Source: a bacterium
GTDB taxonomy: Bacteria > BMS3Abin14
Length of the DNA: 64,000 nt
NCBI GenBank assembly: GCA_020350725.1
Contig: CP070719.1
Coordinates: 1,583,865 to 1,647,864, forward strand
Reading direction: 5' to 3'
This document shows positions 8,588-17,615 of this stretch, piece by piece; within the stretch, counting starts at the first letter, position 1; every line of letters begins with the position of its first letter. The translations under genes and the position numbers were made by a program. The notes beneath the pieces are model-generated. The model had not been told where the DNA came from and did no database searches. It worked only from the letters and a program-made list of their open reading frames with translations.

Positions 8588-9439
8588 GTGTATAGTCTCC
8601 TTGGGGAATACATGGAACTCCCCATCCCGATGGAAGATATCGTCAAAATCCACAGGGGTATGAATCAGGTGAAGGTGTCGGTGGGCGAGCGCATGTCCGA
8701 GCCCTCCGAGGTCTACATCGTTACCACCGAGGAAAAGGAGGGGGGCAAGCTCTCCACCTACGTGGTCTTTTACCTGGAAAAGCTTCGCAGGAGGATCGTC
8801 TACGGTTACGCCGATCTCCCCTTCGAACCCGACAGAAGAATACAGGTGGAGGCGGAGGCCATCGAATTTGTCGAGGAGATGGGAGCCATTGTCGAGGACA
8901 TCGCCTGGGAGAACCTGAGTGACAGGGATCGTTCCGACTGGTTGGCGAACCAGCCGCTGTATTCGTCCCCTGAGGAGGAGTCGGATCAACTGGAATATCT
9001 CTCCGAGGATGCCCTGATCCCGGACACGGAGGAAGAGGAGCATCGGGAGGAGGGTCCGGCCAGGCCTGGGGACCAGGAAGGGACGAGGGGCATCCTCGAT
9101 GACTCAAGCGACAAAGTCGTCTTCGTCGAAGAGAAATTCGATGAGATGCTCCAGCAGGTCTTCCTCAATCAGCCTCAAGAGGGCAAGCGGGAAGCGGTTG
9201 ATAGGGGGATCAGGAAGGCTCCTGCGGAGATCTCACCGGAGGAGGAAGGGCCGGGGGATGCCGATGGCCCCCCGACAGCTGGCGGGCCCCCGGATGCAGC
9301 GACCGCCGACGGAACCGCCGCCGGCCCGGACGGTCCGGAGATGGAAAGGAGAGGTTCGCCAGAGGAGGTGGCCCCCGGCGAGCCGTCCGTCCCGGATGAA
9401 TCGAGGAGGAAAGTGCTTCGTTTTCTCTCCAAGATGTGA
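8588..9439 (+). CDS. Hypothetical protein with acidic Glu/Pro/Gly-rich C-terminal half
   Basis: Not recognised. GTG start at 8588 with a good CGGAGGTGG ribosome binding site. 283 residues in two parts. Residues 1-120 look like a compact mixed alpha/beta domain (GMNQVKVSVGERMSEPSEVYIV, then STYVVFYLEKLRRRIVYGYADL, then EAIEFVEEMGAIVEDIAW). Residues 125-270 are low-complexity, rich in E, P, G and D, and end in a basic tail RRKVLRFLSKM. No signal peptide is seen. It is followed by a TPR lipoprotein and a RodZ-like protein, a context that would suit an envelope or cell-shape role, but that is inference only. Confidence 0.65.
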   Translation: MYSLLGEYMELPIPMEDIVKIHRGMNQVKVSVGERMSEPSEVYIVTTEEKEGGKLSTYVVFYLEKLRRRIVYGYADLPFEPDRRIQVEAEAIEFVEEMGAIVEDIAWENLSDRDRSDWLANQPLYSSPEEESDQLEYLSEDALIPDTEEEEHREEGPARPGDQEGTRGILDDSSDKVVFVEEKFDEMLQQVFLNQPQEGKREAVDRGIRKAPAEISPEEEGPGDADGPPTAGGPPDAATADGTAAGPDGPEMERRGSPEEVAPGEPSVPDESRRKVLRFLSKM

Positions 9440-9448
9440 AGAGTACCT

Positions 9449-9587
9449 GGAGATCGGCCGTCAGAGGTCAGACGTCAGACATTTGGCGTCAGACATCAGA
9501 GATCAGACATTGGAGATTAGAGATTGGAGATTGGGGATTAGATAATAGAGGTCGGATATTGGAGATCAGACAGTTGGATATCGGGGA
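9449..9587. repeat. Degenerate 7-bp tandem repeat array
   Basis: One of the clearest arrays. The first part has heptads gtcagag, gtcagac, gtcagac, atttggc, gtcagac, atcagag, atcagac; the second part changes to ggagatt, agagatt, ggagatt, ggggatt, agataat, agaggtc, ggatatt, ggagatc. It fills the spacer between the acidic protein gene and the TPR lipoprotein gene. Confidence 0.85.
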
Positions 9588-9635
9588 AAGGGACCGGAGA
9601 GGCAGGAGAATTGATGCCGGATCAGGGGAATTGTC

Positions 9636-10412
9636 ATGAACCTATGGAATAGATCGGTTTTTCGCTTCGCCTGTTCCTTTGTCCTCATCCTGACGGCGGC
9701 TTCCTGCGCCTCGACGAAGGACAGGGTATCGGATGCCGAACGGGATGGGGAACTTTACTACGAGTTGGGGGTAAGAAATCTCGTCGAGGGCAACATTGAG
9801 AAGGCGTTCTTCGAGTTGGCAAAAGCAGAGCGCCTGAAGCCGAAGGACGCCAAAGTCCACTTCGCCCTGGGAACCGCCTACCTCTACAGGGGACAGGCCG
9901 AGATGGCTGTTGAGAGTTTCAGGAAGACCGTCAGGCTCGATCCGGGCCACGCCGATGCCTACAACAACCTCGGTGCGGCTTACCTGATGCTCAAGCGGTG
10001 GGACGAGGCGATAGAGGCCTGCCAGAAGGCCCTCGACCAGCTCGGATATCGAACGCCGGAAAAGGCCCTGACGATCATGGGCTGGGCCCACTACAAAAAG
10101 GGTGAACCCGCGGAGGCCGTCAACCTCCTCAGGCGCGCCCTGTCGGTGTCACCGAAAGCCCCGGATCCTTCCAACAAGCTGGCCGAGATATACCTCGAAC
10201 AGGGCAATATCCAAAAGGCGAAGCCGATCCTGCAGGAACTGGTGAGGACGGTCCCTCAGTTCGCAAAGGCGAGGCTGAATATGGGCATCGTCTACTACAA
10301 GGAACGCGATTTTGTGGCGGCACGGGACGAGTTCCAGGCCGTTATCGAGCTCTCGGACAGGGATAGCGAGGATGCGCAGTTGGCCAGAGGTTATCTGGAT
10401 CTGATCGAGTAG
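9636..10412 (+). CDS. TPR-repeat lipoprotein, PilW/PilF-like
   Basis: Predicted outer- or inner-membrane lipoprotein. Signal peptide with lipobox TAASC, modified Cys at residue 24. The mature protein is a row of about six tetratricopeptide repeats (for example VHFALGTAYLYRGQAEMAVESFRKTVRLDPGHADAYNNLGAAYLMLKR in pieces along residues 70-115, and ARLNMGIVYYKERDFVAARDEF near the end). The layout matches type IV pilus biogenesis/stability proteins, which help assemble the secretin, but no pilus genes lie in the window, so a general scaffold role is equally possible. It is followed 130 bases later by the RodZ-like gene on the same strand. Confidence 0.75.
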   Translation: MNLWNRSVFRFACSFVLILTAASCASTKDRVSDAERDGELYYELGVRNLVEGNIEKAFFELAKAERLKPKDAKVHFALGTAYLYRGQAEMAVESFRKTVRLDPGHADAYNNLGAAYLMLKRWDEAIEACQKALDQLGYRTPEKALTIMGWAHYKKGEPAEAVNLLRRALSVSPKAPDPSNKLAEIYLEQGNIQKAKPILQELVRTVPQFAKARLNMGIVYYKERDFVAARDEFQAVIELSDRDSEDAQLARGYLDLIE

Positions 10413-10557
10413 GTTACCTCCGAAGAAGTACCCCGTCCAAGGCCCTCCATATCATTCCTCCGGCCTGTCCGACACCGAACAGATGGATCCTCTCACCCGG
10501 GGCGCGTGATCCCGGGGGCCGCTTTTCCCGGTCGGGCAGGCCGTGAGATCTGTGATA

Positions 10558-11298
10558 ATGGACGAGACGAACCTGACAGCGAACCATCTCGGAGAGCTTC
10601 TCCGACAGATGAGACAGAGGCAGGGTATCGACCTCCGTGACCTGGCGGCGATGACAAAGATCAGCGTCCGCCATCTCACCGCTCTGGAGGAAGGGGATCT
10701 GGAAGGGATGCCCGGCACCTTCTTCGTCAGGGGTTTCGTCCGGAGCGTGTGTGCCGAGCTGCGCCAGGATCCCACGGAATGTCTGGAAATCCTCGACGTC
10801 CTGTTTCCCGAGGATGACGAGCCGGAGAGGAGCGTCGGTACTGGTGCCGGACCCAGGAATGTGACCCTGCCTCTGACAGCTGCAGGGCTGGCTCTGCTCC
10901 TTCTTCTCGGAGGGGGGATCCTTCTCCTCAGCCGGGAAGATCCCCGGTCAAAGCAGCCGGCCGCGATGGATGCCGGAGCGGCCGTCACCGGCGGGAAGGC
11001 AATCGGATCCGGCAGGGTCGAGCAGGATGCGGAAGAGATCCCCGTCCCGGTGGACCTGAATCTTCTCATCAGAGCCATCGAGAGAACGTGGATGCGGATC
11101 CAGACCGATGAATCCGATTCCTGGGAGACAACAATGCGGCCGGGAGACGAGATCCGCCTGAGGGCAACAGAGAGCATTAATCTGCTCATCGGCAATGCCG
11201 GAGGGATCATTTTCGATCTCAACGGGAGACGGTTCGGGCCACCCGGGTCCCACGGGCAGGTCATCTCCAACTATGTCCTGACGCGGGACAACCTGTAG
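10558..11298 (+). CDS. RodZ-like membrane protein with cytoplasmic helix-turn-helix
   Basis: Likely links the MreB cytoskeleton to cell-wall synthesis. 246 residues from ATG 10558 (GTG codons at 10543 and 10552 are in frame; none has a strong ribosome binding site). Residues 10-75 form a Cro-like helix-turn-helix domain (LGELLRQMRQRQGIDLRDLA...ISVRHLTALEEGDLEGMP). One membrane helix spans about residues 102-125, and the periplasmic C-terminal part (residues 170-246, ERTWMRIQTDESDSWE...IFDLNGRRFGPPG) matches the DUF4115 beta domain of RodZ. Length is shorter than E. coli RodZ because the linker is short. Confidence 0.8.
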   Translation: MDETNLTANHLGELLRQMRQRQGIDLRDLAAMTKISVRHLTALEEGDLEGMPGTFFVRGFVRSVCAELRQDPTECLEILDVLFPEDDEPERSVGTGAGPRNVTLPLTAAGLALLLLLGGGILLLSREDPRSKQPAAMDAGAAVTGGKAIGSGRVEQDAEEIPVPVDLNLLIRAIERTWMRIQTDESDSWETTMRPGDEIRLRATESINLLIGNAGGIIFDLNGRRFGPPGSHGQVISNYVLTRDNL

Positions 11299-11490
11299 GT
11301 GGAGATGGCATAAGGGAAATGGGAGATCGAAGTGGCGGAGTTCGAGATCGGACATCCGGAGCGGGAAACTGGAGATCAGAGAATAAAGTGTCCGTGACGC
11401 CACCTGTCACCACTTGGGTTTTCTGACCTCCCATTTCCACTCTCCAATAGCCGGTTGCCGAACGATTGATCTCCACTGCCCATTTCCCGG
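11299..11490. repeat. Paired inverted 7-bp repeat arrays upstream of fusA
   Basis: The left array (11299-11392) reads ggagatg, gcataag, ggaaatg, ggagatc, gaagtgg, cggagtt, cgagatc, ggacatc, cggagcg, ggaaact, ggagatc. The right array (11423-11490), read on the minus strand, gives gggaaat, gggcagt, ggagatc, aatcgtt, cggcaac, cggctat, tggagag, tggaaat. The two could pair to form a long imperfect hairpin directly before fusA. Confidence 0.75.
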
Positions 11491-11536
11491 CCCCCACGGG
11501 ATGTCCGCCAGTGTCCCATTCCATTAAGGGAGCCCT

Positions 11537-13558
11537 ATGTCGCTGGAAAAGCTCAGAAATATAGGGATCATTGCCCATATCGACGCGGGTAAGACCACGA
11601 CCACAGAGAGGATCCTCTACTATACGGGAAAGATCCACCGGATGGGCGAGGTGGATCTGGGATCGGCCCAGATGGACTGGATGACCCAGGAACAGGAGCG
11701 GGGGATAACCATAACATCGGCAGCGACCACCTGTCGGTGGCGGGATCACACCATCAACATTATCGACACGCCCGGCCACGTCGATTTTACCGCCGAGGTG
11801 GAGCGGGCCTTGAGGGTCCTGGACGGCTCCATCGTTGTCTTCTGCGCGGTCGCCGGTGTACAGCCCCAGTCCGAAAAAGTGTGGAGACAGGCCGATCAAT
11901 ACCATGTTCCAAGGATAGTATTCATTAATAAAATTGACAGGATAGTAGCAAATCCTAATACATCACTGGAGGAAATTGAAAGGAAATTGAATGCCCGTCC
12001 TCTCCCCATTCAGATGCCCGTAGGATTGGAATCCGATTTTTTGGGAGTCGTCGACCTCCTCACCATGCGTCTCGTTGCCTGGAGGGACGATGAGGGAGAT
12101 GATCCGGATTACGGGGACATTCCCGAGTCGGTCATTGACGAGGCGCGAAGATGGAGGGAATCCCTGGCGGAGATCCTTTCCGACGAAGACGACAGGATCA
12201 TGGAACTCTTCCTCGACGGTCAGGAGGTCCCCGTGCATCTCATGCAGGAGGCGATCAGGAAGGGAACCCTCAGGAGAAGTTTTTACCCTGTTGTTTTCGG
12301 ATCGGCCCTGAAGAAGAAGGGCATTCAACCCCTTCTGGAAGCCGTCGTCGACTATCTGCCCTCTCCCAGGGACCTGCCACCGGTCGTCGGTGTCTGGGCA
12401 GGAAAGAGGGAGGAGCGTGCCCTCAGCGAGGAGGATGCCTTCTGCTCGCTGCTCTTCAAGATCATGGCCTTCTCCGGAAGACCCAATCTTTTCTATCTGA
12501 GGGTTTACTCGGGCAGGGCCAAACTGGGGGATAAGATATTCAACTCCCGGACAGGAAGGACCGAGCGGGTCATGAAGGTCCTGAGAATGCACGCCAACAG
12601 GCGCGAGGAGGTAAAGGAGATGGCGGCGGGTGATATCGTAGCCCTCGTCGGCATCAAGGACGCGAGGACGGGGGACACCTTCTGCGACCCGGGCCACCTC
12701 ATCAGCCTCGAGGAACTCTTCTTCCCCGAACCGGTCATCTTCGTCTCCATCGAGCCCAAGAGCGCCAAAGATCAGGACAGGATGATGGAGGTTCTCACCC
12801 TGCTGGCCGAGGAGGACCCGACTTTCGGCGTCCGGATAGATGACGAGACCGGACAGGTCATCCTCAGCGGTATGGGAGAACTCCATCTCGAGGTCCTCGT
12901 TGAGCGTCTGTTCTCCGACTTCAAGGTCCAGGGCCGGGTGGGGAGGCCGCAGGTCTCCTTCCGTGAGACGGTCACGAAGTCTGCGACTGTTCAGGAGTTG
13001 TTTTCCAGGGAGATAGCGGGAAAGGAGCATGAGGCTTCCGTGACCCTTTCCATCGAGCCCAAACCGGGCGGCGGGAAGGTTCAGTTCGTAAACCGGTGTC
13101 CCGACGGGAAGATCCCTCCTGAGTTCCTTTCCTGTATCGAACGGTCGGTCTATGAGGCTTCGACGAGCGGTGCGAAGGCCGGATACCCCGTGATCGACGT
13201 CGAGGTTATCCTGGTCGATGGTGTATACCATCCGGAGAAGGCCTCGGAGACGGCTTTCAGCGCTGCCGCCTCGGGAGCCCTGACGAAATGTCTCAGGGAC
13301 GGCGCCCCCGTCCTCCTGGAGCCGGTCATGGCAGTCGAGGTCGAGACACCCGATGATTACACCGGCGAAGTTGTGGGCAGTCTCACGGTGAGGCGGGCGA
13401 CCATCGCGGGAGTCAGAAGACAGGGGCAGATCGAGGTGGTCAAGGCCAAGGTCCCCCTCAGCGAGATGTTCGGTTACACCACTTCTCTCAGGTCCGTCAC
13501 CCAGGGTCGCGGCACCTTTACCATGGAACTCTCTGAATACCGCCGGGTGGAAGGCTGA
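11537..13558 (+). CDS. fusA: Elongation factor G
   Basis: Ribosomal translocase GTPase. 673 residues, slightly short for the family. G1 AHIDAGKTT at residues 13-21, switch II DTPGH, and G4 NKID are intact; domains II-V follow, including the domain IV loop and the C-terminal [12 protein letters not shown]. The segment [37 protein letters not shown], seen in pieces around residues 134-170, resembles mitochondrial-type EF-G1 more than E. coli EF-G, so this may be one of several EF-G paralogues. It is not in a ribosomal-protein operon. About 33 codons around NKID (11894-11992) are strikingly A/T-rich. The stop overlaps the next start (TGATG). Confidence 0.9.
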   Translation: MSLEKLRNIGIIAHIDAGKTTTTERILYYTGKIHRMGEVDLGSAQMDWMTQEQERGITITSAATTCRWRDHTINIIDTPGHVDFTAEVERALRVLDGSIVVFCAVAGVQPQSEKVWRQADQYHVPRIVFINKIDRIVANPNTSLEEIERKLNARPLPIQMPVGLESDFLGVVDLLTMRLVAWRDDEGDDPDYGDIPESVIDEARRWRESLAEILSDEDDRIMELFLDGQEVPVHLMQEAIRKGTLRRSFYPVVFGSALKKKGIQPLLEAVVDYLPSPRDLPPVVGVWAGKREERALSEEDAFCSLLFKIMAFSGRPNLFYLRVYSGRAKLGDKIFNSRTGRTERVMKVLRMHANRREEVKEMAAGDIVALVGIKDARTGDTFCDPGHLISLEELFFPEPVIFVSIEPKSAKDQDRMMEVLTLLAEEDPTFGVRIDDETGQVILSGMGELHLEVLVERLFSDFKVQGRVGRPQVSFRETVTKSATVQELFSREIAGKEHEASVTLSIEPKPGGGKVQFVNRCPDGKIPPEFLSCIERSVYEASTSGAKAGYPVIDVEVILVDGVYHPEKASETAFSAAASGALTKCLRDGAPVLLEPVMAVEVETPDDYTGEVVGSLTVRRATIAGVRRQGQIEVVKAKVPLSEMFGYTTSLRSVTQGRGTFTMELSEYRRVEG

Positions 13559-14373
13559 TGGGACCTCTGGTGATCTTTACCGATCTGGACGGGACTCTCC
13601 TCGACCACGAGAGCTACAGCTTCCGCATGGCCCTGCCGGCCCTGGATCTGCTCAAGCGCCGGAATGTGGCCGTTGTTCCCGTCAGCAGTAAAACCGCCTC
13701 TGAGATCCGCATGTGGATGAGACAACTACAGATCGAGGGTCCTTTTGTCTTCGAGAATGGAGGAGCGGTGGTGATCCCGCCGAATTATTTCCCTTTCCCG
13801 GTGGAGGGCAGTGTCGGGGCGAACGGAGAGGTGAGGGTCTCCCTCGGTCTGAGCATAGAGGGCGTGCGAAGAGCATTGGGGGAGATCGCGGGTGAACTGG
13901 GAATAGCGATCCGCGGGTTCGGCGTGATGACGACTCAGGAGATATCCGATCTCACCGGCCTCACGGGCCTGGAATTATCTTTCAGCATGATGAGGGAATA
14001 CGACGAACCTTTTCTCATCGAGGGTGATCGTGGTGTCGACCTCATCGGCGAGGCCGCGGCCGCCAGGGGCCTTTCCCTGGTGAGAGGCGGCCGTTTTTTC
14101 CACCTCTCGGGAGGGTGCGACAAGGGGAAGGCCGTGAAAGTTCTCGCCGAACTGTATTCGAGGATGGATCCCGATATCACATTCGTCGGGATCGGCGACA
14201 GCCAGAATGACGTGTCTGTCTTCGAAGCTGTCGACAGGTCTTTCGTGGTCCTCAGGCCGGACGGGACATTCGATCCCAGGATCCCCGAGGATGCTGCCGA
14301 GCGCGTGAAGGGCATCGGTCCTCAGGGGTGGAGGATGGCTGTGGAGGCGCTTTTCGCCGATGGGGGCTTTTGA
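13558..14373 (+). CDS. HAD-family phosphatase, mannosyl-3-phosphoglycerate phosphatase-like
   Basis: HAD superfamily, Cof/type IIB. 271 residues. Motif I FTDLDGTLLD (residues 7-16) holds the nucleophile Asp and acid Asp; motif II is VPVSSKTASE; motif III Lys lies in GGCDKGKAV; motif IV is VGIGDSQNDVSVF. The FVFENGGAV block and LTGLTGLEL are typical of mannosyl-3-phosphoglycerate phosphatase/YedP. If true to the family it would make the compatible solute mannosylglycerate, but no mannosyl-3-phosphoglycerate synthase is in the window, so the substrate is open. Translation is coupled to fusA by a one-base overlap. Confidence 0.8.
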   Translation: MGPLVIFTDLDGTLLDHESYSFRMALPALDLLKRRNVAVVPVSSKTASEIRMWMRQLQIEGPFVFENGGAVVIPPNYFPFPVEGSVGANGEVRVSLGLSIEGVRRALGEIAGELGIAIRGFGVMTTQEISDLTGLTGLELSFSMMREYDEPFLIEGDRGVDLIGEAAAARGLSLVRGGRFFHLSGGCDKGKAVKVLAELYSRMDPDITFVGIGDSQNDVSVFEAVDRSFVVLRPDGTFDPRIPEDAAERVKGIGPQGWRMAVEALFADGGF

Positions 14374-14398
14374 GCAGCGGCATCCCTGAGGGGGAATT

Positions 14399-15100
14399 GT
14401 GGCAGACGCGAGACATAACCTTTCTGTCCTTGAGAGCAGGATCCATTACACCTTTGAGGATCCCGCCTATCTGGAACAGGCCCTTACCCATCCCTCCGCG
14501 GTCAAGGAGGGCAGATCAAGGGGCCCCGACAACCAGAGGCTCGAGTTCCTCGGTGACGCGGTGCTGCAGTTGGTCATATCGGATCTCCTGATGCGCCACT
14601 TTCCGGATCAGGACCAGGGACATCTCAGCTTCATGAGGGCGGAGCTGGTGAGGAAGGAGCACCTTGCCGTCCTGGCGGACCGGTTGGGACTCATGGACTT
14701 CCTCCGCATTGGACCCGGCCTGGAGGCCGCAGAAAATGTCGCCTTCAAGTCCGTCACCGCTGACGCCCTGGAGGCCGTCCTGGGAGCCGTATTCCTTGAT
14801 GGAGGGTGGGAATCTGCCCGGGCCGTGACCGAAAAGGTCGTAGGGGAACTGCCTGAGCCGGCCGAGGACATCAAGGGTCCCAAGTCGGTCCTCCAGGAGA
14901 TCATCCAGAAAAGGTTCGAGGGCGACGTGCCCGAATACAGGGTCCGGGAGAACCCCGGCGACAGAGCGGAGAGAAGATTCCGGGCCATGGTATATCATAG
15001 GAAGAGGCTTCTCGGCTCAGGGGAGGGCAGGTCCAAAAAGAAAGCAGAAGAAGCCGCTGCCCAGGAGGCCCTGAACAGGATGCGGGGGGAAGGATCATGA
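14399..15100 (+). CDS. rnc: Ribonuclease III
   Basis: Double-strand-specific endoribonuclease that processes rRNA and mRNAs. GTG start at 14399 with a GAGGGGGA ribosome binding site. 233 residues. The signature NQRLEFLGDAVL and the second catalytic patch DALEAVLGAVFLDGG are intact, so the metal-binding Glu and Asp residues are present. The C-terminal double-stranded-RNA-binding domain runs from PKSVLQEIIQ to AAQEALNRM and has the RSKKKAEEAAAQEAL helix. Its stop overlaps the era start by 4 bases (ATGA), the common rnc-era arrangement. Confidence 0.95.
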   Translation: MADARHNLSVLESRIHYTFEDPAYLEQALTHPSAVKEGRSRGPDNQRLEFLGDAVLQLVISDLLMRHFPDQDQGHLSFMRAELVRKEHLAVLADRLGLMDFLRIGPGLEAAENVAFKSVTADALEAVLGAVFLDGGWESARAVTEKVVGELPEPAEDIKGPKSVLQEIIQKRFEGDVPEYRVRENPGDRAERRFRAMVYHRKRLLGSGEGRSKKKAEEAAAQEALNRMRGEGS

Positions 15101-15987
15101 CAGGGTTTCGCTCAGGTTTCATCGGGATCCTCGGAAGGCCCAATGTGGGGAAATCCACTCTGCTGAACGCGCTCTGCGGGGAAAAGCTCGCCATCATCTC
15201 TTCCAAGCCGCAGACGACAAGAAACCGCATCCTCGGTGTCCTGCACCGGCGCGGGTCCCAGCTGGTTTTCCTCGATACGCCCGGGATGCACGAGCTCGAT
15301 CGCGCCCTGAACAGATACATGCAGGGAGTGATCTCGAGCGTGATCCAAGACGTGGATGCTGCGGTCTACATGGTGGATCCCACGCGGGCTCACGGACGGG
15401 AGGATCGCATGGCCCTTCAAGCTCTGCCTTCAGCGGCCGGGAAACCCGTTCTTCTGGCTATCAATAAAGTGGACCGGGCCGGTGAGAGACTGGTCAGGGA
15501 GCGCATCGACCAGATCCTCGCCGAGTACGAATTCGACGGTGTCTTCAGCATCAGCGCCCTGAAAAAGATCGGACTTGAACCTTTGGTGGAAAGGCTCACG
15601 GAACTGGTTCCTGAAGGCGTTCCCTATTTCCCCGAGGACATGGTCACCGACCAGCCCCTGAGCTTCAGTCTCGGAGAGATCGTCAGGGAGAAGCTGTTCG
15701 AGGAGACCCAGGAGGAGATCCCCTACGCTACGGCCGTCGTTGTGGAGGATATCGCCACCCGGGAAGACGGGCTGGTCGAGGTGTCGGCTGTCATTTACGT
15801 AGAGAGGGAGACACAGAAGGGGATCATCATAGGAAAGGGCGGCCGGATGCTTCGGAAGGTCGGCTCAGCCGCCAGGGTGGAAATGGAGGAAAAGCTGTGC
15901 AAGAGGGTTTTTCTCGACCTCTGGGTCAAAGTCAAGAAGGGGTGGACGGACCGGGAGGGTCTTCTGAGGCAGCTGGGCTACCGATAG
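15097..15987 (+). CDS. era: GTPase Era, 16S rRNA maturation and 30S assembly
   Basis: Essential GTPase binding the 3' end of 16S rRNA. 296 residues. G1 GRPNVGKST (residues 13-21), the switch region KPQTTRNRI, G3 DTPGM, G4 NKVD and G5 SALK are present. The C-terminal KH domain has IIIGKGGRMLRKVG followed by the family ending FLDLWVKVKKGWTDR. It overlaps rnc by 4 bases, and the two are clearly one transcription unit. Confidence 0.95.
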   Translation: MTGFRSGFIGILGRPNVGKSTLLNALCGEKLAIISSKPQTTRNRILGVLHRRGSQLVFLDTPGMHELDRALNRYMQGVISSVIQDVDAAVYMVDPTRAHGREDRMALQALPSAAGKPVLLAINKVDRAGERLVRERIDQILAEYEFDGVFSISALKKIGLEPLVERLTELVPEGVPYFPEDMVTDQPLSFSLGEIVREKLFEETQEEIPYATAVVVEDIATREDGLVEVSAVIYVERETQKGIIIGKGGRMLRKVGSAARVEMEEKLCKRVFLDLWVKVKKGWTDREGLLRQLGYR

Positions 15988-15995
15988 GGAGCAGC

Positions 15996-16096
15996 TCCCG
16001 GTTCACATTACCCGGCTTCCAGTTTTGCGTTCCCGGTTGTCGGGATTGAAGATGACGGATCACCCATCGAGGTTCCTGATCACCGGTTTTTGGATC
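15996..16096. repeat. Degenerate 7-bp tandem repeat array downstream of era
   Basis: Heptads cccggtt, cacatta, cccggct, tccagtt, ttgcgtt, cccggtt, gtcggga, and later tcgaggt, tcctgat, caccggt, ttttgga. A second short array of the same type (tcccggg, ctctttg, tccccgg, cacccgg, ctctcgg) lies at 16178-16215, just before mgtE. Confidence 0.7.
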
Positions 16097-16108
16097 ATAA
16101 CGGCAGAT

Positions 16109-16171
16109 GTTAAACTGATCACAGATCCCCGTACAGGGGTGATTTAACCTGACACCCAAACCTGCTATCAT
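16109..16171 (+). promoter_or_regulatory. Inverted repeat and extended -10 promoter upstream of mgtE
   Basis: A 40-base interrupted palindrome spans 16109-16148: outer arms GTTAAA/TTTAAC, middle arms ATCA/TGAT, inner arms CCCC/GGGG. Directly after it TGCTATCAT (16163-16171) forms an extended -10 element, 17 bases from a weak -35 (TTTAAC, 16143-16148) that is the right arm of the palindrome. The start codon is 78 bases further on. A repressor on the palindrome would block the promoter; the RNA is too small to be an M-box riboswitch. Confidence 0.4.
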
Positions 16172-16248
16172 TAATCGATCCCGGGCTCTTTGTCCCCGGC
16201 ACCCGGCTCTCGGCACAAGGTAGTTCAAACACCGAAAGGCGCAGACTG

Positions 16249-17601
16249 ATGTACACGAGTAAGATCGACACCCTCCTGGAGAGCATCCGGAAACTGCTGC
16301 GGAGAGGGGCTTATCAGAACGCCAAGAAGATCATCGAGAAGCTCCATGCGGCCGATGTCGCCTACCTGTACCGCTACCTGAACGAGAAGGAACAGTTCGC
16401 GGTCTTCAAGCTTATCTCCAACCTTGAGACGGCAGCCGAGATCCTCAGCCATGTGGATGCACCCACCAGCGCCCATATCCTGACCAACCTGGAAAGGGAG
16501 CGGGCGTCCGAGATCCTCAAGGCCATGGACCCGGATGACGAGGTGGGGATCCTGGCGGAGGTCAGTGAAGAGGTGAGGGAGGAGCTCCTCAGTTTCATGT
16601 CCAAATCGGACACCGAGCGCATCGAGGAGGTCTTTCAGTATCCTGAGGACAGCGCCGGCCGGATCATGAACACCAACTTCTTCGCCCTGCATGAGGAAGT
16701 GTACGTAAGTGACGCCATAAGCGAACTGCAGAAGAGGGGTGAGGATTCCACCGAGATGGTCTTTTACATCTACGTTGTCGACGACAGGAATCACCTCGTA
16801 GGCGTGTGTTCCCTCAGGCAGCTCCTCCTGGTGCCGGCCTCGACCAGAATACAGAAGGTCATGACCTCGGATGTGGTAAGCGTCTTTCCCGAGACAGACC
16901 AGGAGGAGGTCGCCAGGCTGGTCGAGCGCTATGATCTCCTCGCGGTGCCGGTGGTCGACCATGAGAACAAGATGCTGGGCATCGTGACGGTGGACGATGT
17001 CATCGATGTTATCCGCTACGAGGCCACAGAGGATATCATGAAGATGGTGGGTACGGGCGACGAGTATCACAGCCGCTCCGTAATGCACAGGGCCAGGATG
17101 AGGGTCCCCTGGCTTCTGGCCGCTTTTCTGGGGGGATACATCGGCATCCAGTTCCTCAGGATGTTCGATGCCACTCTCGAGAGGATCGTCGCCGTGGCGT
17201 TTTTTCTCCCCATCATCATCGCCATGGGGGGCAACATCGGCATCACCTCCATGACCATCGTCGTGCGGGGACTCGCCACCGGGAAAATTGCCGTAAAAGA
17301 ACTAAGGAAGGTTGTTTTAAAAGAGCTGGGCGTTGCCCTTCTCTTGGGCATCCTCTACGGTACGGCCCTGATGACCCTGGCTTACCTGCAGTTCGGCGAT
17401 GTCAGCTACCTTGGTTTCGTCGTCGGAGCGAGCATGCTCATTTCCATGCTCATGGCGGCAGTAATCGGGACAATGGCCCCCATAATACTCCACTACCTGA
17501 AAATAGATCCGGCCGTAGCCACCGGTCCTTTCGTCACCAGCGCGGTGGACAGCCTGGGCATCCTGATCTACCTCGGTCTGGCCACACTGGTCCTGATCTG
17601 A
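16249..17601 (+). CDS. mgtE: Magnesium transporter MgtE
   Basis: Mg2+ channel gated by cytoplasmic Mg2+. 450 residues. The N-terminal helical MgtE_N domain (residues about 20-130, LHAADVAYLYRYLNEKEQFAVFKLI), two CBS domains (about 137-255, DVVSVFPETDQEEVARLVERYDLLAVPVVD) and the membrane domain with five helices (about 285-450) appear in the usual order. The pore-lining segment IIAMGGNIGITSM and the helix DPAVATGPFVTSAVDSLG contain the expected Asn, Gly and Asp residues. A CorA gene lies at the other end of the window, so this organism has two Mg2+ systems. Confidence 0.95.
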   Translation: MYTSKIDTLLESIRKLLRRGAYQNAKKIIEKLHAADVAYLYRYLNEKEQFAVFKLISNLETAAEILSHVDAPTSAHILTNLERERASEILKAMDPDDEVGILAEVSEEVREELLSFMSKSDTERIEEVFQYPEDSAGRIMNTNFFALHEEVYVSDAISELQKRGEDSTEMVFYIYVVDDRNHLVGVCSLRQLLLVPASTRIQKVMTSDVVSVFPETDQEEVARLVERYDLLAVPVVDHENKMLGIVTVDDVIDVIRYEATEDIMKMVGTGDEYHSRSVMHRARMRVPWLLAAFLGGYIGIQFLRMFDATLERIVAVAFFLPIIIAMGGNIGITSMTIVVRGLATGKIAVKELRKVVLKELGVALLLGILYGTALMTLAYLQFGDVSYLGFVVGASMLISMLMAAVIGTMAPIILHYLKIDPAVATGPFVTSAVDSLGILIYLGLATLVLI

Positions 17602-17615
17602 ACATGAAAGGGAAA

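Noticed and set aside
9449-9587. CRISPR array
   Set aside because: The repeats are 7-base degenerate words without constant spacers of 30-40 bases, and no cas genes are present.
11963-13231. 422-codon minus-strand frame opposite fusA
   Set aside because: fusA is complete; the antisense frame has no domain and no ribosome binding site.
16109-16148. M-box Mg2+ riboswitch before mgtE
   Set aside because: The structure is about 40 bases and lies upstream of the predicted transcription start; M-box RNAs are more than 150 bases.
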